Positions 8,462-17,727 are shown, counted from the stretch's first letter. The stretch: 64,000 nt of DNA from Methylococcaceae bacterium (GCA_006844705.1 SPJS01000199.1:35789-99788); one strand, 5' to 3'. Notes: generated by a model not told the origin, from the letters alone. Program-made: numbers and translations.

Positions 8462-9364
8462 ATGGATAAATTAACCAGTATGAATGTGTTTGTTAGAGTG
8501 GCAAAAGCAGGTAGTTTTGCAGGTGCAGCCAGAGACTTAGGTATCTCCAGAGCGATGGCCACTAAGCATATTATGCAACTGGAAAGCGAGTTAAACACCC
8601 GCTTATTTAATAGAACGACACGTAGTTTAAGTTTGACCGAAGTAGGTGAATCTTATCTTGAACGTTGCCAACAGGTGCTGCTGGATGTTGAAGATATGGA
8701 GGCAGCCGTCACGCATTTGCAGAATGAACCACGAGGGTTGCTTAAAATCAGTGCTCCCCCTGTCATTGGTGCGACGAATATTGCCCCTGCACTAACTGAA
8801 TATTTAAAAGATTATCCTGAACTGTCTGTAGACATCGTGTTAAAAGGCGGTCAGGTGGATTTAATTGATGAAGGCGTTGATATTGCAATTTATATTGGCC
8901 CGATCAGTGACACCAGCCTGGTGGCCAGAAAAATTGCCAGTTCTTCTTTGGTCGTATGCGCATCGCCTGATTACCTTGAAAAATACGGTACCCCAATGGA
9001 TCCGGATGACCTGACCAAACATAGTTGCCTGATAAATTGGGCCATTCCGCCGCGTAATAAATGGAAATTCAAGGGTATTCTTGGTGAAATAGAAGTCAAT
9101 GTTGAAGGGCGAATGAATGCCAATATGGGCGACCCGATCAGGGTAGCGGCAGTGAACGGGCTGGGGCTGATTATGTTGCCAAAATATATGGTCGGTCGTG
9201 ATATTGAAAAAGGCAAGCTGGTGCCGGTCATGCAGGATTACGAAATTGCTCCGCTTGATATTCATGCGGTATATCCGCATCGCAAGTATTTGTCAGCCAA
9301 AGTCCGCGCATTTATTGATTTTATTCAGGAGTGGTTACCGCATCGTGTCGGCATGATGCGATGA
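8462..9364 (+). CDS. LysR-family transcriptional regulator
   Basis: The 300-residue protein has an N-terminal winged helix-turn-helix (about residues 4-62; SFAGAARDLGISRAMATKHI is the helix-turn-helix) and a type 2 periplasmic-binding-like effector domain (about 90-295). It resembles the DsdA/AaeR/PecT-like group of LysR proteins that act on neighbouring or distant genes; the ligand is unknown. A GTG at 8456 is possible, but the ATG at 8462 sits 8 bases after CAGGAG and is preferred. Its stop overlaps the start of the methyltransferase gene in ATGA (9361-9364), so the two are translationally coupled. Confidence 0.88.
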   Translation: MDKLTSMNVFVRVAKAGSFAGAARDLGISRAMATKHIMQLESELNTRLFNRTTRSLSLTEVGESYLERCQQVLLDVEDMEAAVTHLQNEPRGLLKISAPPVIGATNIAPALTEYLKDYPELSVDIVLKGGQVDLIDEGVDIAIYIGPISDTSLVARKIASSSLVVCASPDYLEKYGTPMDPDDLTKHSCLINWAIPPRNKWKFKGILGEIEVNVEGRMNANMGDPIRVAAVNGLGLIMLPKYMVGRDIEKGKLVPVMQDYEIAPLDIHAVYPHRKYLSAKVRAFIDFIQEWLPHRVGMMR

Positions 9365-9933
9365 ATGCGATCCGCGATAAATGGGATAATATTTATCAAC
9401 AGAAAACAGGCGCTGGACAGGAAGCAGATGTACTGAGTGAGCACCTTTTTTTATTGCCACAGCAAGGACATGCATTGGATCTGGCCAGTGGCTTGGGCGC
9501 CAGTGCATTGCTGCTGGCCAGAGAAGGCTTACAGGTTGAGGCCTGGGATATATCTTCTGTTGCATTGGAAAAGCTTGATCAGCAGGCTGCCGGGAAACAA
9601 CTCAACGTGACCCCTCGAGCGTGTGACATCACACCTGCAACACTACAGAACCACTCATTCGATGTGATTGTGATTAGCCGCTTTCTTGACCGCTCACTTT
9701 CTCATGCGATAATAGCCGCTTTAAATCCGGGGGGATTGCTCTTTTATCAGACTTTTGTGCAGGATAAAGTCTCTGAGAGTGGGCCGTGTAACCCTGACTT
9801 TTTACTCAAAAACAACGAATTATTACATATGTTTTCTCCATTGCAGACGGTGTTTTATCGGGAATATTCTCGTATAGGAGACTTGAGTGTCGGAGAGCGT
9901 AACGAGGCCATGTACATAGGCCGTAAAGCATAA
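9361..9933 (+). CDS. Class I SAM-dependent methyltransferase (TehB-like)
   Basis: The 190-residue protein has the SAM-binding motif I HALDLASGLGASALLLA (about residues 37-53), an acidic strand VEAWDIS (motif II), and ALNPGGLLFYQTF (motif III/post). It resembles the short TehB/thiopurine-type methyltransferases often called tellurite-resistance-like. The substrate cannot be assigned. The start codon overlaps the LysR stop, and the frame continues open upstream only by 10 codons inside the LysR gene. A rhodanese gene follows five bases after the stop. Confidence 0.78.
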   Translation: MNAIRDKWDNIYQQKTGAGQEADVLSEHLFLLPQQGHALDLASGLGASALLLAREGLQVEAWDISSVALEKLDQQAAGKQLNVTPRACDITPATLQNHSFDVIVISRFLDRSLSHAIIAALNPGGLLFYQTFVQDKVSESGPCNPDFLLKNNELLHMFSPLQTVFYREYSRIGDLSVGERNEAMYIGRKA

Positions 9934-9938
9934 CCGAT

Positions 9939-10331
9939 ATGAGAGAAAACCTTGATCCCAAACAAAGCTGGCAATTTATGCAGGATAATCCGCAGGCGGT
10001 ATTGATTGATGTGCGGACAGCCATTGAGCACAGTTTTGTAGGCCAACCCATTGGCGCCATCCATATTGCCTGGAAAGAATTTCCTGGCATGCAGCCGAAT
10101 GCGGCGTTTGTCAAACAGATCAAGGAAACCGTACCCGATCATGCGACGCCTTTATTGCTGTTGTGTCGCAGTGGTCAGCGTTCTGTTGCGGCGGCTGAAT
10201 CATTGCAATCAGAAGGCTATCAGCATCTAATTAATATCGTGGAAGGCTTTGAAGGTTCCCAGGATGAAAACAAGCACCGAGGCAATCTGGGGGGCTGGCG
10301 TTTTCATGGACTGCCTTGGCAGCAAAACTGA
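9939..10331 (+). CDS. Single-domain rhodanese-like protein
   Basis: The 130-residue protein is one rhodanese domain. It has VLIDVRTAIEH near residues 20-30 and the catalytic loop LLLLCRSGQRS near 68-78, whose cysteine would carry the persulfide. The end motif GGWRFHGLPW is common in a family of cytoplasmic rhodaneses of gammaproteobacteria. No signal peptide is present, so it should act in the cytoplasm as a sulfurtransferase or sulfide carrier. It lies 5 bases after the methyltransferase gene and probably shares its transcript. The sulfur donor and acceptor are unknown. Confidence 0.85.
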   Translation: MRENLDPKQSWQFMQDNPQAVLIDVRTAIEHSFVGQPIGAIHIAWKEFPGMQPNAAFVKQIKETVPDHATPLLLLCRSGQRSVAAAESLQSEGYQHLINIVEGFEGSQDENKHRGNLGGWRFHGLPWQQN

Positions 10332-10385
10332 TATCCACTAACGAATAACTGTTCTCACATACAAACATAACAACACGCTGGCGAA

Positions 10386-10411
10386 CAGAGGCAGCCGTTT
10401 CTGGCTGTCTG
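10386..10411 (+). terminator. Possible weak terminator after the rhodanese gene
   Basis: CAGA-CAGCC pairs with GGCTG-TCTG around a 6-base loop, with a 2-base bulge. It is followed within about 12 bases by a short TTTTCCTT stretch. It lies between the rhodanese and typA genes. The U tract is poor. Confidence 0.25.
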
Positions 10412-10448
10412 AACATCTATTTTCCTTAACCATTTATCCATTAATACA

Positions 10449-12266
10449 GTGATTGAAAAACTTAGAAATATCGCCATCATAGCGCATGTTGATCATGGCA
10501 AAACCACGCTGGTAGACCAATTATTACAGCAGTCCGGCACCTTTGCATCGCATGAAAAAGTCGATGAAAGGGTGATGGATTCCAACGATCTGGAAAAAGA
10601 ACGCGGGATTACCATTCTGGCCAAAAATACCGCGATTGACTGGAACGGCTACCATATCAATATCGTTGACACACCGGGGCACGCCGACTTTGGTGGAGAA
10701 GTTGAACGGGTGTTGTCGATGGTTGATTGTGTATTGCTGCTGGTTGATGCAGTGGACGGTCCCATGCCGCAAACCCGATTTGTAACGCAAAAAGCATTTG
10801 CACTGGGATTGAACCCCATTGTGGTGATAAACAAAATTGACCGCCCCGGCGCACGCCCGAATTGGGTGATTGACCAAACCTTCGATCTGTTTGATCGTCT
10901 GGGCGCGACAGATGAGCAGCTGGATTTTCCGATTGTGTATGCCTCTGCGCTGAATGGCTACGCCGGACTGGAAGACGATATTTCCGGTGGTGATATGACG
11001 CCATTGTTTGAAACCATCGTCGAAAAAGTCAGTCCGCCGGATGTTGACCCGGACAAACCGTTTCAGATGCAGGTGATCAGTCTGGACTATAACTCTTATG
11101 TCGGAGTCATCGGTATTGGCCGCATCAAACGCGGAACCGTAAAAACCAATATGCAGCTGAACATTCTTGACCGTGAAGGCAATACGCGAAATGGACGCAT
11201 GTTACAGATTTTTGGTTTTCATGGCCTGGAAAGAGTTGAGGTTCCGCAGGCGCAAGCGGGGGACATTATCGCTTTTACCGGCATCGAGAGTTTGCAAATT
11301 TCTGACACCCTGTGCCACCCGGATGCGGTTGAAGCCTTACCTGCATTGACGGTGGATGAACCTACGGTGAGCATGACATTTCAGGTTAACACCTCACCTT
11401 TCGCCGGACGTGAAGGCAAGTTTGTCACGTCAAGACAGATTCGTGATCGCCTGCAAAAAGAGCTGCAACATAATGTGGCTTTACGCGTTGAAGACACAGA
11501 CGACCCGGATAAATTCAAGGTGTCAGGACGGGGTGAATTGCACTTGTCTATCTTGATTGAAAACATGCGCCGAGAAGGTTTTGAGCTGGGCGTATCGCGG
11601 CCGGAAGTCATCATCAAGGACATCGATGGTGAAAAATGTGAGCCCTATGAGATGGTGACTATTGAAGTGGAAGAAGTGCATCAGGGCTCTATCATGGAAA
11701 AGCTGGGCGAACGTAAAGGTGATTTGCAAAACATGGAGCCGGACGGCAAAGGGCGTATTCGTCTGGAATACATCATGCCGTCACGCGGCCTGATTGGATT
11801 TCAAACCGAATTCATGACCGCCACCTCCGGTTCTGGTTTGATTTATCATGTATTTGACCATTACGGGCCGATGAAGGTGGGTACAGTGGGCAGTCGTCAG
11901 CGAGGTGTACTGATTTCCATGGTACAGGGAAAAGCATTGGCTTACGCCTTGTTTAACCTGCAGGAACGCGGTGAATTATTTGTTGTGCATGCTGATGAAG
12001 TCTATGAAGGCATGCTGGTAGGTATTCATTCGCGCCCGAATGACCTGGTGGTTAACCCGACGAAAGCAAAACAACTCACCAATATTCGTGCAGCCGGTTC
12101 AGACGAAAATCTGACGCTGACCAAGATTCAGAAATTGACCTTGGAGCAGGCACTGGAGTTTATCGATGATGATGAACTGGTGGAGGTGACGCCGGAATCC
12201 ATTCGTTTGCGAAAAAAACTGCTGAAAGAACACGAAAGGAAACGTGCATCACGTTCAGATGCGTAG
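10449..12266 (+). CDS. typA: Ribosome-associated GTPase TypA/BipA
   Basis: The 605-residue translational GTPase has AHVDHGKTT (P-loop) near residues 12-20, RGITI (switch I), [12 protein letters not shown] (switch II), NKIDRP (G4), and the EF-G-like domains that follow. It ends with the BipA-specific C-terminal domain containing [11 protein letters not shown] and [13 protein letters not shown]. It binds ribosomes and helps 50S assembly and growth under stress. The start is a GTG at 10449; no strong Shine-Dalgarno is visible before it, which is slightly odd. Length and motifs are normal for the family. A MITE-like element begins 12 bases after the stop. Confidence 0.96.
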   Translation: MIEKLRNIAIIAHVDHGKTTLVDQLLQQSGTFASHEKVDERVMDSNDLEKERGITILAKNTAIDWNGYHINIVDTPGHADFGGEVERVLSMVDCVLLLVDAVDGPMPQTRFVTQKAFALGLNPIVVINKIDRPGARPNWVIDQTFDLFDRLGATDEQLDFPIVYASALNGYAGLEDDISGGDMTPLFETIVEKVSPPDVDPDKPFQMQVISLDYNSYVGVIGIGRIKRGTVKTNMQLNILDREGNTRNGRMLQIFGFHGLERVEVPQAQAGDIIAFTGIESLQISDTLCHPDAVEALPALTVDEPTVSMTFQVNTSPFAGREGKFVTSRQIRDRLQKELQHNVALRVEDTDDPDKFKVSGRGELHLSILIENMRREGFELGVSRPEVIIKDIDGEKCEPYEMVTIEVEEVHQGSIMEKLGERKGDLQNMEPDGKGRIRLEYIMPSRGLIGFQTEFMTATSGSGLIYHVFDHYGPMKVGTVGSRQRGVLISMVQGKALAYALFNLQERGELFVVHADEVYEGMLVGIHSRPNDLVVNPTKAKQLTNIRAAGSDENLTLTKIQKLTLEQALEFIDDDELVEVTPESIRLRKKLLKEHERKRASRSDA

Positions 12267-12278
12267 TCATCAGTAAAT

Positions 12279-12440
12279 CCTGAATCCGTGACTTCACTAC
12301 GGCACAGAACGCACGCTTTTGATTCTACAGCGGTCAAAAAAATACCCGCTTAACCTTATGGGTGAAGCTAAGATTTTTTAAACCTTCTGTGGAGCCAAGA
12401 TCTTACGCTCTGCTATCTGCATTGAAATCACGGATTCAGG
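12279..12440. mobile_element. MITE-like element with 13-bp inverted ends and TAAAT duplication
   Basis: CCTGAATCCGTGA at 12279-12291 is the exact inverted copy of 12428-12440. The similarity continues past one mismatch. TAAAT directly flanks both ends (12274-12278 and 12441-12445), which looks like a 5-bp target duplication. The 162-bp interior has no ORF. It contains a GC-containing stem followed by TTTTTT (about 12350-12378) that could serve as the typA terminator. The termini resemble those of IS1380-type elements, but this is from memory. Confidence 0.6.
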
Positions 12441-12483
12441 TAAATTTCAATAGGGCGTCACGCTGTACATCTGGAGTGGCTTA

Positions 12484-13323
12484 CCTCATATGAAAACGGG
12501 CAAGATAACCAAAATGATCCGAGACTTTAGGATAAAAATGGTTGTTGAATATCACATCCATTGCATAGACATGAAACGGCCCGCCATTGCGTTTGAAAAT
12601 ATAATCAATCCGTTTGGGCGGTGAATTGCGCCAGCCGTCAATCTTGCCCTGATAGCTGGGTTCAAAAAAACGGTGTGGATGCAGCATATAAAATTGATCC
12701 ACATATTCCTGATGTTGGACAATATGCCGATAGCTATGATCGCCCGCTGGTGCATTAAAGTCGCCCACCATCAAATCACCGCGCACACCAAAATGATAAC
12801 GCGAATCAATCAACTGTTTCAGGCGGGGATATTCTTCATAAAACCCGTGATGCGCCCAGCTTAAATGTACGTTGGACACATGCAGCAAACCGAACCAGGG
12901 GACATCAATGCAGGATAGCGTGACATTGCGCGACATGTAATTATCCTTGCGCTGGTCGTAAGAGACATAGGTCGAATAATTATGATGCATCGGGTAGCGG
13001 CTTAATATTGCCGTGCCTTCGCGCCAGTGGCCAAAGCCAATATGGCTCCAGTCCTGATAAATGTGAAAATAATGTCCCCAGTTGCGCAGCCGTTGGCAAA
13101 TGCGGAATGCCATATTGGATGGAGCTTCACCATAAGGATGGGCGATAGGGTCATGCATGTATTCACCGACTTCCTGAAAACAGATGATATCAATATTCTG
13201 CTGACAAATGGCTTCGGCAATGATATGAACTTCCCACTCATGCAAATGCATGGTCTCAAAGGGACAATGGCGCGGGTGTTGTTGATAAGTGTGCAGGTTA
13301 AGTGTGAGTAAGGATAATTGCAT
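12484..13323 (-). CDS. Endonuclease/exonuclease/phosphatase-family protein
   Basis: The 280-residue protein (stop within 12481-12486) carries the EEP fold motifs in order. LSLLTLNLHTY is at the start, IICFQEVGE near residues 46-54 holds the metal-binding glutamate, HVSNVHLSW is central, MVGDFNAPAGD holds the catalytic Asp-Asn pair, KRIDYIF follows, and VSDHFGYLARF holds the final Asp-His. Such proteins hydrolyse phosphodiesters in DNA, lipids or small molecules. No signal peptide is visible. The gene stands alone, with the IMPase-like gene 59 bases upstream on the same strand. The substrate is unknown. Confidence 0.8.
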
Positions 13324-13382
13324 AGGCCTGAATCTCGATCAGTGTGTGCAGCCTATCTCTCATTTATGACAATGTTATGAAA

Positions 13383-14276
13383 TCAATGGGTTAGCTTGGC
13401 ATTTAATGTCATTATTTTTTCTGCTAATAGTTTGTCACTGGCATACAAAACCCCGCCATGATTCATGTACGTGGAATCTGCTCGGTTCAAATCCAGCGGT
13501 TTGCCAAAAATATCACTGGCGAAAGCTTGTGCTTCATGAAACAGACACGACGTTGCGGCATAATCCCATAAACTTCCGCCGCCCTCGCCTTGCCTGGGCA
13601 GTTTAAAATAAGTGGCAGCCCCCTGCTCCAGTACCTGACAGGCGTTCATTGCCCCGCCTCCCTGCAATAAAACTTGTAATCCTGCATAGCCAAGATCATG
13701 CGCAATCAATTCCAGAGCTACTGTGACTGAAGTGTAATGAGGATGCTGAGCAAAACTGCGATCAGTTAAAAAGCGCAGGGGCTGCTGAGCAGCAGGCAGT
13801 GTTTGCTTGCAAACAAAGGTTTTACCATTACGTAATGCACCCTGTCCTTTGATTGCACAGTATAGGTTCTTACGCAGGGGATCATAAATCACGCCAATAA
13901 AGGGTGTTCCATCTTGGGCGACGAGTGCAATAGATACGGCATAGCCCGGTTTGCGTTCGACAAACGACAGCGTGCCGTCCATCGGATCAATGCTCCAGAA
14001 ATAACCCTTGAGCAGACGTTCTTTGTTGTCTGGCGTTTCCTCCGACAGCAGGGCAAGATCAAAATAATCACAGCATGGCTGCAGGATTTGCACAATAATT
14101 TGTTCAGCAAGATGATCAACTTCAGTGACCACCTGTGAGGCCAGGCTGTCACCGCTGTCTTTATTGCTGACCTGAAAGTTCTTCTGGCTGTATTCAGCAA
14201 TGACCTGCCCGGCCTGCATCGCTGCTGAGATAGCTGTTTGACATAAAAGGTATAAATCCTGATTTGAGAGATTCAT
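13383..14276 (-). CDS. Inositol monophosphatase-family phosphatase (CysQ-like)
   Basis: The 297-residue protein has the lithium-sensitive phosphatase motifs LLSEE (about residues 77-81), WSIDPMDGTLSF (about 93-104) and the C-terminal GGSLWDYAA. The Asp and Glu residues bind two magnesium ions. Family members act on inositol phosphates or 3'-phosphoadenosine 5'-phosphate; the context (next to a TetR gene) does not decide which. The gene begins 7 bases after the TetR stop on the same strand with no clear Shine-Dalgarno, which suggests coupled translation. Confidence 0.82.
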   Translation of the reverse strand: MNLSNQDLYLLCQTAISAAMQAGQVIAEYSQKNFQVSNKDSGDSLASQVVTEVDHLAEQIIVQILQPCCDYFDLALLSEETPDNKERLLKGYFWSIDPMDGTLSFVERKPGYAVSIALVAQDGTPFIGVIYDPLRKNLYCAIKGQGALRNGKTFVCKQTLPAAQQPLRFLTDRSFAQHPHYTSVTVALELIAHDLGYAGLQVLLQGGGAMNACQVLEQGAATYFKLPRQGEGGGSLWDYAATSCLFHEAQAFASDIFGKPLDLNRADSTYMNHGGVLYASDKLLAEKIMTLNAKLTH

Positions 14277-14282
14277 AAGGCG

Positions 14283-14843
14283 TTATTGGTGGCTTGCAAT
14301 GATTTGCCTGGCGAAGGCGGTTAAGTCAACCGGGGCATGCTCGTTGTCGATCAAGGCCAGCGAAACCATGCCTTCAAGCAAGGCAAACAATTTATAGGCA
14401 AGGGCTTCGGGGCTGGGTGTCTCTGCTTGTCGACATAATTGCTCAAATAAACTCAACTCCCACGTTTTGAACTGATGACAAGCCTGCTCAATTTTTTCGT
14501 TTTTACCATAAAATTCTCCCATTGCATTAATGGCCAGGCAACCATGAAAACTGGCTTCATCAAACCAGGTGGCGGCATCCTCAAATATCAGGGCGATTTT
14601 TTCCAGTGCTGTAGCGTTGCTTTGTTCAAGGATATTGGCCAGATGTTGCTGATACGTGGTGTGGTAATGCGTTATTACAGCTACAATCAAGTCATTTTTG
14701 GTGGTGAAATATTTATACAGGGTACGCTTGGAAACCCCCGCTTCCCGCATAATTAGATCAACGCCTGTGGCATAAAATCCATTTTCCTTAAATAAGCGGT
14801 AAGCGGCTTCGACTATATCCTGTTGTTTTGTTTGCGTCGGCAT
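14283..14843 (-). CDS. TetR-family regulator
   Basis: The 186-residue protein begins with a TetR helix-turn-helix (about residues 8-55, IVEAAYRLFKENGFYATGVD then EAGVSKRTLYKYF) and has a helical ligand domain. The frame is open upstream, but the ATG at 14843 matches the family N-terminus (MPTQTKQQDI). It is transcribed away from the cytochrome P460 gene at 15015. The shared gap holds a promoter and a palindrome, so it probably represses that operon and itself. The inducer is unknown. The IMPase-like gene lies 7 bases downstream. Confidence 0.85.
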   Translation of the reverse strand: MPTQTKQQDIVEAAYRLFKENGFYATGVDLIMREAGVSKRTLYKYFTTKNDLIVAVITHYHTTYQQHLANILEQSNATALEKIALIFEDAATWFDEASFHGCLAINAMGEFYGKNEKIEQACHQFKTWELSLFEQLCRQAETPSPEALAYKLFALLEGMVSLALIDNEHAPVDLTAFARQIIASHQ

Positions 14844-14936
14844 GAGGCTGAAACTGGAAATGAGTAAATGAAAGACACGATAGCACAAAGCATATCAGTA
14901 TTAAAAAAAACGGAAACCGACTGGTCTACAAAAAAG

Positions 14937-14965
14937 TTGACAAAGGAAACAGATAGGTTTACATT
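14937..14965 (+). promoter_or_regulatory. Sigma-70-type promoter of the cytochrome P460 operon
   Basis: TTGACA (14937-14942) and TACATT (14960-14965) are 17 bases apart. The predicted start of transcription, near 14972, coincides with the first base of the palindrome at 14973-14994. A repressor bound there would block initiation. Confidence 0.55.
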
Positions 14966-14972
14966 GAGCTGC

Positions 14973-14994
14973 AAGTAAACAATTCGGTTTACTT
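14973..14994. promoter_or_regulatory. Candidate TetR operator
   Basis: A perfect 8-base inverted repeat AAGTAAAC/GTTTACTT has a 6-base spacer. A third GTTTAC copy lies at 14957-14962, overlapping the -10 box. It is in the divergent gap between the TetR gene and the P460 operon, which is the usual place for an autoregulated TetR operator. Confidence 0.5.
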
Positions 14995-15014
14995 TTCTTT
15001 GTCTGGAGGTGTTT

Positions 15015-15611
15015 ATGTTTTCTTTACATACTATCAAACCTGCAATAATGGTCGCCATGCTAAGTGTGGCAGGCAGTTTTAGCGCGTTTGCAGAACCCAT
15101 GAAATTTCTGAATTTCGATCAACAAGGGCAATTGATCCGCCCGACGGGCTATCGGGAGTGGATTTTCATAGGTGCTCCGCTCACGCCGAATGATATGAAT
15201 AATGGCAAGGCGGCTTTTCCGGAGTTTCATAACGTCTACATTGACCCAGTGAGCTGGACTTACTGGAAACGGACCGGGGAATTCAAGGATGAAACTGTGA
15301 TTGTCAAGGAGCTGGTCAGTGTATCCGGCAAGCAGGCCGTCAGTGGCAACGGTTATTTTCAAGGTGAATATATTGGATTGGAGGCGATGGTAAAAAGTCG
15401 CCAGCAGTTTCCTAAAGCGCCGGGCAACTGGGGCTTTTTCCGCTTCACCATTGAAAACAGTGATGAATTACATGCCAGAGCCGCTGCGCAGGCAGAACAT
15501 AATTGTTCAACCTGTCATCAGCATAATGCTGCAAAAGACCAGGTATTTACTCAGTATTACCCGGTCTTGCGTGCGGCAGAAGCAAGAGGCCAGGCCGGTA
15601 GCGGTCGTTAA
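15015..15611 (+). CDS. Exported cytochrome P460-family c-type heme protein
   Basis: The 198-residue protein has a signal peptide cleaved after SAFA (about residue 24). It has the P460-like core GYREWIFIGAPLTPND, and a single heme-attachment site CSTCH near residue 170. The family includes the hydroxylamine-oxidising cytochrome P460 and cytochrome c'-beta, which bind nitric oxide. Members with a C-terminal CxxCH act in the periplasm. The ATG at 15015 follows GGAGGT at 15005-15010. It leads an operon with a small membrane protein and is divergent from a TetR gene. A second P460-family gene lies at 30637. The substrate (hydroxylamine, NO or other) is not decided by the sequence. Confidence 0.78.
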   Translation: MFSLHTIKPAIMVAMLSVAGSFSAFAEPMKFLNFDQQGQLIRPTGYREWIFIGAPLTPNDMNNGKAAFPEFHNVYIDPVSWTYWKRTGEFKDETVIVKELVSVSGKQAVSGNGYFQGEYIGLEAMVKSRQQFPKAPGNWGFFRFTIENSDELHARAAAQAEHNCSTCHQHNAAKDQVFTQYYPVLRAAEARGQAGSGR

Positions 15612-15626
15612 TATCAGGAGAGAAAG

Positions 15627-16007
15627 ATGAATACACATCAAGTGAGTTTGTTGTACGGTATCATTTTTATTGCCGTTGGGATTTTAGGTTTTACGCCAAA
15701 TCCGATCATTTCACACACTGGTTTTTTTGAAACCAACATTGTGCATAATTGTGTCCATATTGTATTAGGAGGCGTATTCATACTGGGTGCGCTCAAATTT
15801 CCCGGGCATGAAAGCAGGATTTTGAAATTGCTGGGATTAGGTGGTATTGGCATTACAATTGTCGGGTGGCTATCTGAAGGCAGTACGATGCTGTGGGTGG
15901 TCCACGTTAATCCGGCAGATCATTGGTTACACCTGGGACTGGGTGTGCTGGTCTTGATTTCAGGATTTGTTTTTCAGGATAAAAAATTCATGATGGCGCA
16001 TGCATGA
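15627..16007 (+). CDS. Small DUF4383-like membrane protein
   Basis: The 126-residue protein has four predicted membrane helices (about residues 8-24, 40-58, 66-84 and 100-116) joined by short loops. It contains NIVHNCVHIVLGG, a pattern seen in DUF4383 proteins. It begins 15 bases after the P460 stop with a good ribosome site (AGGAGAG). Its function is not known. Co-transcription with the exported heme protein suggests a membrane role in the same process. Its end overlaps the next gene by 8 bases. Confidence 0.65.
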   Translation: MNTHQVSLLYGIIFIAVGILGFTPNPIISHTGFFETNIVHNCVHIVLGGVFILGALKFPGHESRILKLLGLGGIGITIVGWLSEGSTMLWVVHVNPADHWLHLGLGVLVLISGFVFQDKKFMMAHA

Positions 16008-16602
16008 TCAAACCAGTAACTTTGTTGAATTATTAGAACAGGTGAGAGGTTGCACCTTGTGCGCCTCTCATATTCCCTCCCCTAACCCGGTGGTGCAAGT
16101 GCATCCTGAGGCAAAAATTCTGATAGCGGGTCAGGCGCCGGGGCTGAAAGTTCAAGAAAGTGGTATTCCATTTAACGATGCCAGTGGTGACCGTCTGCGG
16201 CAATGGATGGGCGTTTCTAATGAGATTTTCTACGACCCGCAAACGATTGCTATTTTGCCAATGGGTTTTTGCTATCCTGGTAGAGGACGTTCAGGTGATT
16301 TACCGCCCAGACCGGAATGTGCCGAAACCTGGCGGGGCCTCTTGTTAAAACAATTGCCCAATATTCAGCTGAGCTTGTTGATCGGCCAATATGCTCAGCG
16401 GTGGCATTTAGGAGAAAATCATTCGCAAACTGTGACCGAAACGGTTAAAGCCTGGCAAAACTATGCGCCTGAAATATTTCCGTTACCTCATCCCAGTCCA
16501 CGCAATAATCGTTGGTTAAAACAAAATCCGTGGTTTGCGCAAATCCTTGTGCCTCGCCTGCAACAACAAATTAAAGCAGTCCTCTCTCCTTCATCAGGGT
16601 GA
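16000..16602 (+). CDS. Uracil-DNA glycosylase-superfamily protein
   Basis: The 200-residue protein has a cysteine pair in GCTLCASHIP near residues 17-26, the motif-A loop GQAPG (about 44-48), and the motif-B LPHPSPRNN (about 166-174). These resemble family 4/5 uracil-DNA glycosylases and related uracil-DNA-glycosylase-like proteins. Only two cysteines of the family-4 iron-sulfur set are evident near the N-terminus, so cluster binding is uncertain. It overlaps the membrane-protein gene by 8 bases and is probably co-transcribed. Its real substrate may not be uracil. Confidence 0.72.
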   Translation: MHDQTSNFVELLEQVRGCTLCASHIPSPNPVVQVHPEAKILIAGQAPGLKVQESGIPFNDASGDRLRQWMGVSNEIFYDPQTIAILPMGFCYPGRGRSGDLPPRPECAETWRGLLLKQLPNIQLSLLIGQYAQRWHLGENHSQTVTETVKAWQNYAPEIFPLPHPSPRNNRWLKQNPWFAQILVPRLQQQIKAVLSPSSG

Positions 16603-16684
16603 TAAAGGATCAATTAAAATGATGTTCAAGAGGTATTGGCCTGCCAGTATAAAACCCCTGGGCATATTCTTCGCTCGTGAGTTT

Positions 16685-16741
16685 AGACATAACGCGACCG
16701 ATTTCATCGCCGCAGTTGAATCATCCTTCATCGACAGCCTC
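16685..16741. repeat. Decayed end of a GGCTGTCGG-type element
   Basis: Read on the minus strand, GAGGCTGTCG begins at 16741, next to CTAG (16742-16745). It is followed by GATGATTC and CTGCGGCGATG, which match the right arm of the intact element at 47779-47938. No opposite end is visible, so this is a solo arm or a remnant. The 226 bases between the genes at 16602 and 16829 otherwise hold only short unsupported ORFs. The left limit given is approximate. Confidence 0.45.
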
Positions 16742-16828
16742 CTAGAGCGTTTTATTTGGCTTGATTCAGACTACACTTAGAGGCAGGCAAGGTGAAATAA
16801 GATTATTGTTAATTCCAGGAAAGCTCAG

Positions 16829-17719
16829 ATGCATAGAGAAAATTTCGAAGTATCTTTTCAGCAAATTCATATCGATGTTGCGCGTAATGCGACCGATGAT
16901 TTTAATTTATTCCACGATCCATACCAGTGGCATAAGATTAAAAATAACCCTTTTAACGGCTCCATTGTCCTGGGTTTTCAATTGGAATCTTTAGTCGAAC
17001 ATGCTGTTTCTCAATTCCGTGCCCAACATAATGACCTGGAATTGATTGAACAACACCAGCTGCAATTCAGCAACTATCAGTTTTCTTTTGCCAACGCAGT
17101 TAAGCCGGGGCAGAAATTAAATGTCGAAATAAAAAACTCTCAGTTTAAAGGCGCTGAAGAATGCATCGTTTTAAGTAATCGCGTGATGGTTAAAGCGGAT
17201 GAAAAACTTGCCTTGATGGGGTATAAAAAAGACTCAAATCAGCCATTGTTTCTTGAGGAGGCTGATTTTTCCACTATCGGCAATTTATCAGACTTGCCTG
17301 ATCGCAGTTATGTCCCTGACACTGATTTCTTTCTAAAGCGAAAGTTTATGAATACCAGTAACGCAAAAAACTTTCTTTGCGGATCTTTGATCAATCAATC
17401 CCATTTTTTTGATGAACTGAATGATATAGCTCACTTTCCTGAGACGTTCCCTTGCAGTCTGATTTCGTGTGCATTATTGGAAAAAGCACTTAAAAACAAG
17501 CATGATTTTGAGAAAAACCCCATGGTTTATACCGGCCATAAAATCACGTTAGATCGCTTGCTGTTAAGCAAACTAAAGAGCAATGATACCTTGCATATTT
17601 TATCCCTGGATATTTCTGATCAATCAGATACTTATGAGTGTTATGGTCTGGTTAAAAATAATGCTATTTTGTTTCGGGGAATTATTTCTCTTGCAACACT
17701 ACAGAGCATTTTAAAATAA
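16829..17719 (+). CDS. MaoC-like double-hotdog protein, function unknown
   Basis: The 296-residue protein begins with a MaoC-like stretch. FQQIHIDVARNATDDFNLFHDP (split here as residues 9-30), then FNGSIVLGFQLESLV, matches the pattern in which an N-P-x-H-x-D-like element and a G-x-h-x-G turn shape an acyl-CoA dehydratase hotdog. The canonical catalytic Asp and His are partly retained (FHDP). The rest could form a second hotdog. It may act on acyl groups in the cytoplasm. A ribosome site (AGGAAA) precedes the ATG. It stands alone, with repeat elements on both sides. The assignment is tentative. Confidence 0.5.
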   Translation: MHRENFEVSFQQIHIDVARNATDDFNLFHDPYQWHKIKNNPFNGSIVLGFQLESLVEHAVSQFRAQHNDLELIEQHQLQFSNYQFSFANAVKPGQKLNVEIKNSQFKGAEECIVLSNRVMVKADEKLALMGYKKDSNQPLFLEEADFSTIGNLSDLPDRSYVPDTDFFLKRKFMNTSNAKNFLCGSLINQSHFFDELNDIAHFPETFPCSLISCALLEKALKNKHDFEKNPMVYTGHKITLDRLLLSKLKSNDTLHILSLDISDQSDTYECYGLVKNNAILFRGIISLATLQSILK

Positions 17720-17727
17720 GCCACTAG

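Noticed and set aside
16535..16994. Small ORFs between the UDG-like and MaoC-like genes
   Set aside because: They cross a decayed repeat arm, show no domain and overlap the true starts, so they are not supported as genes.
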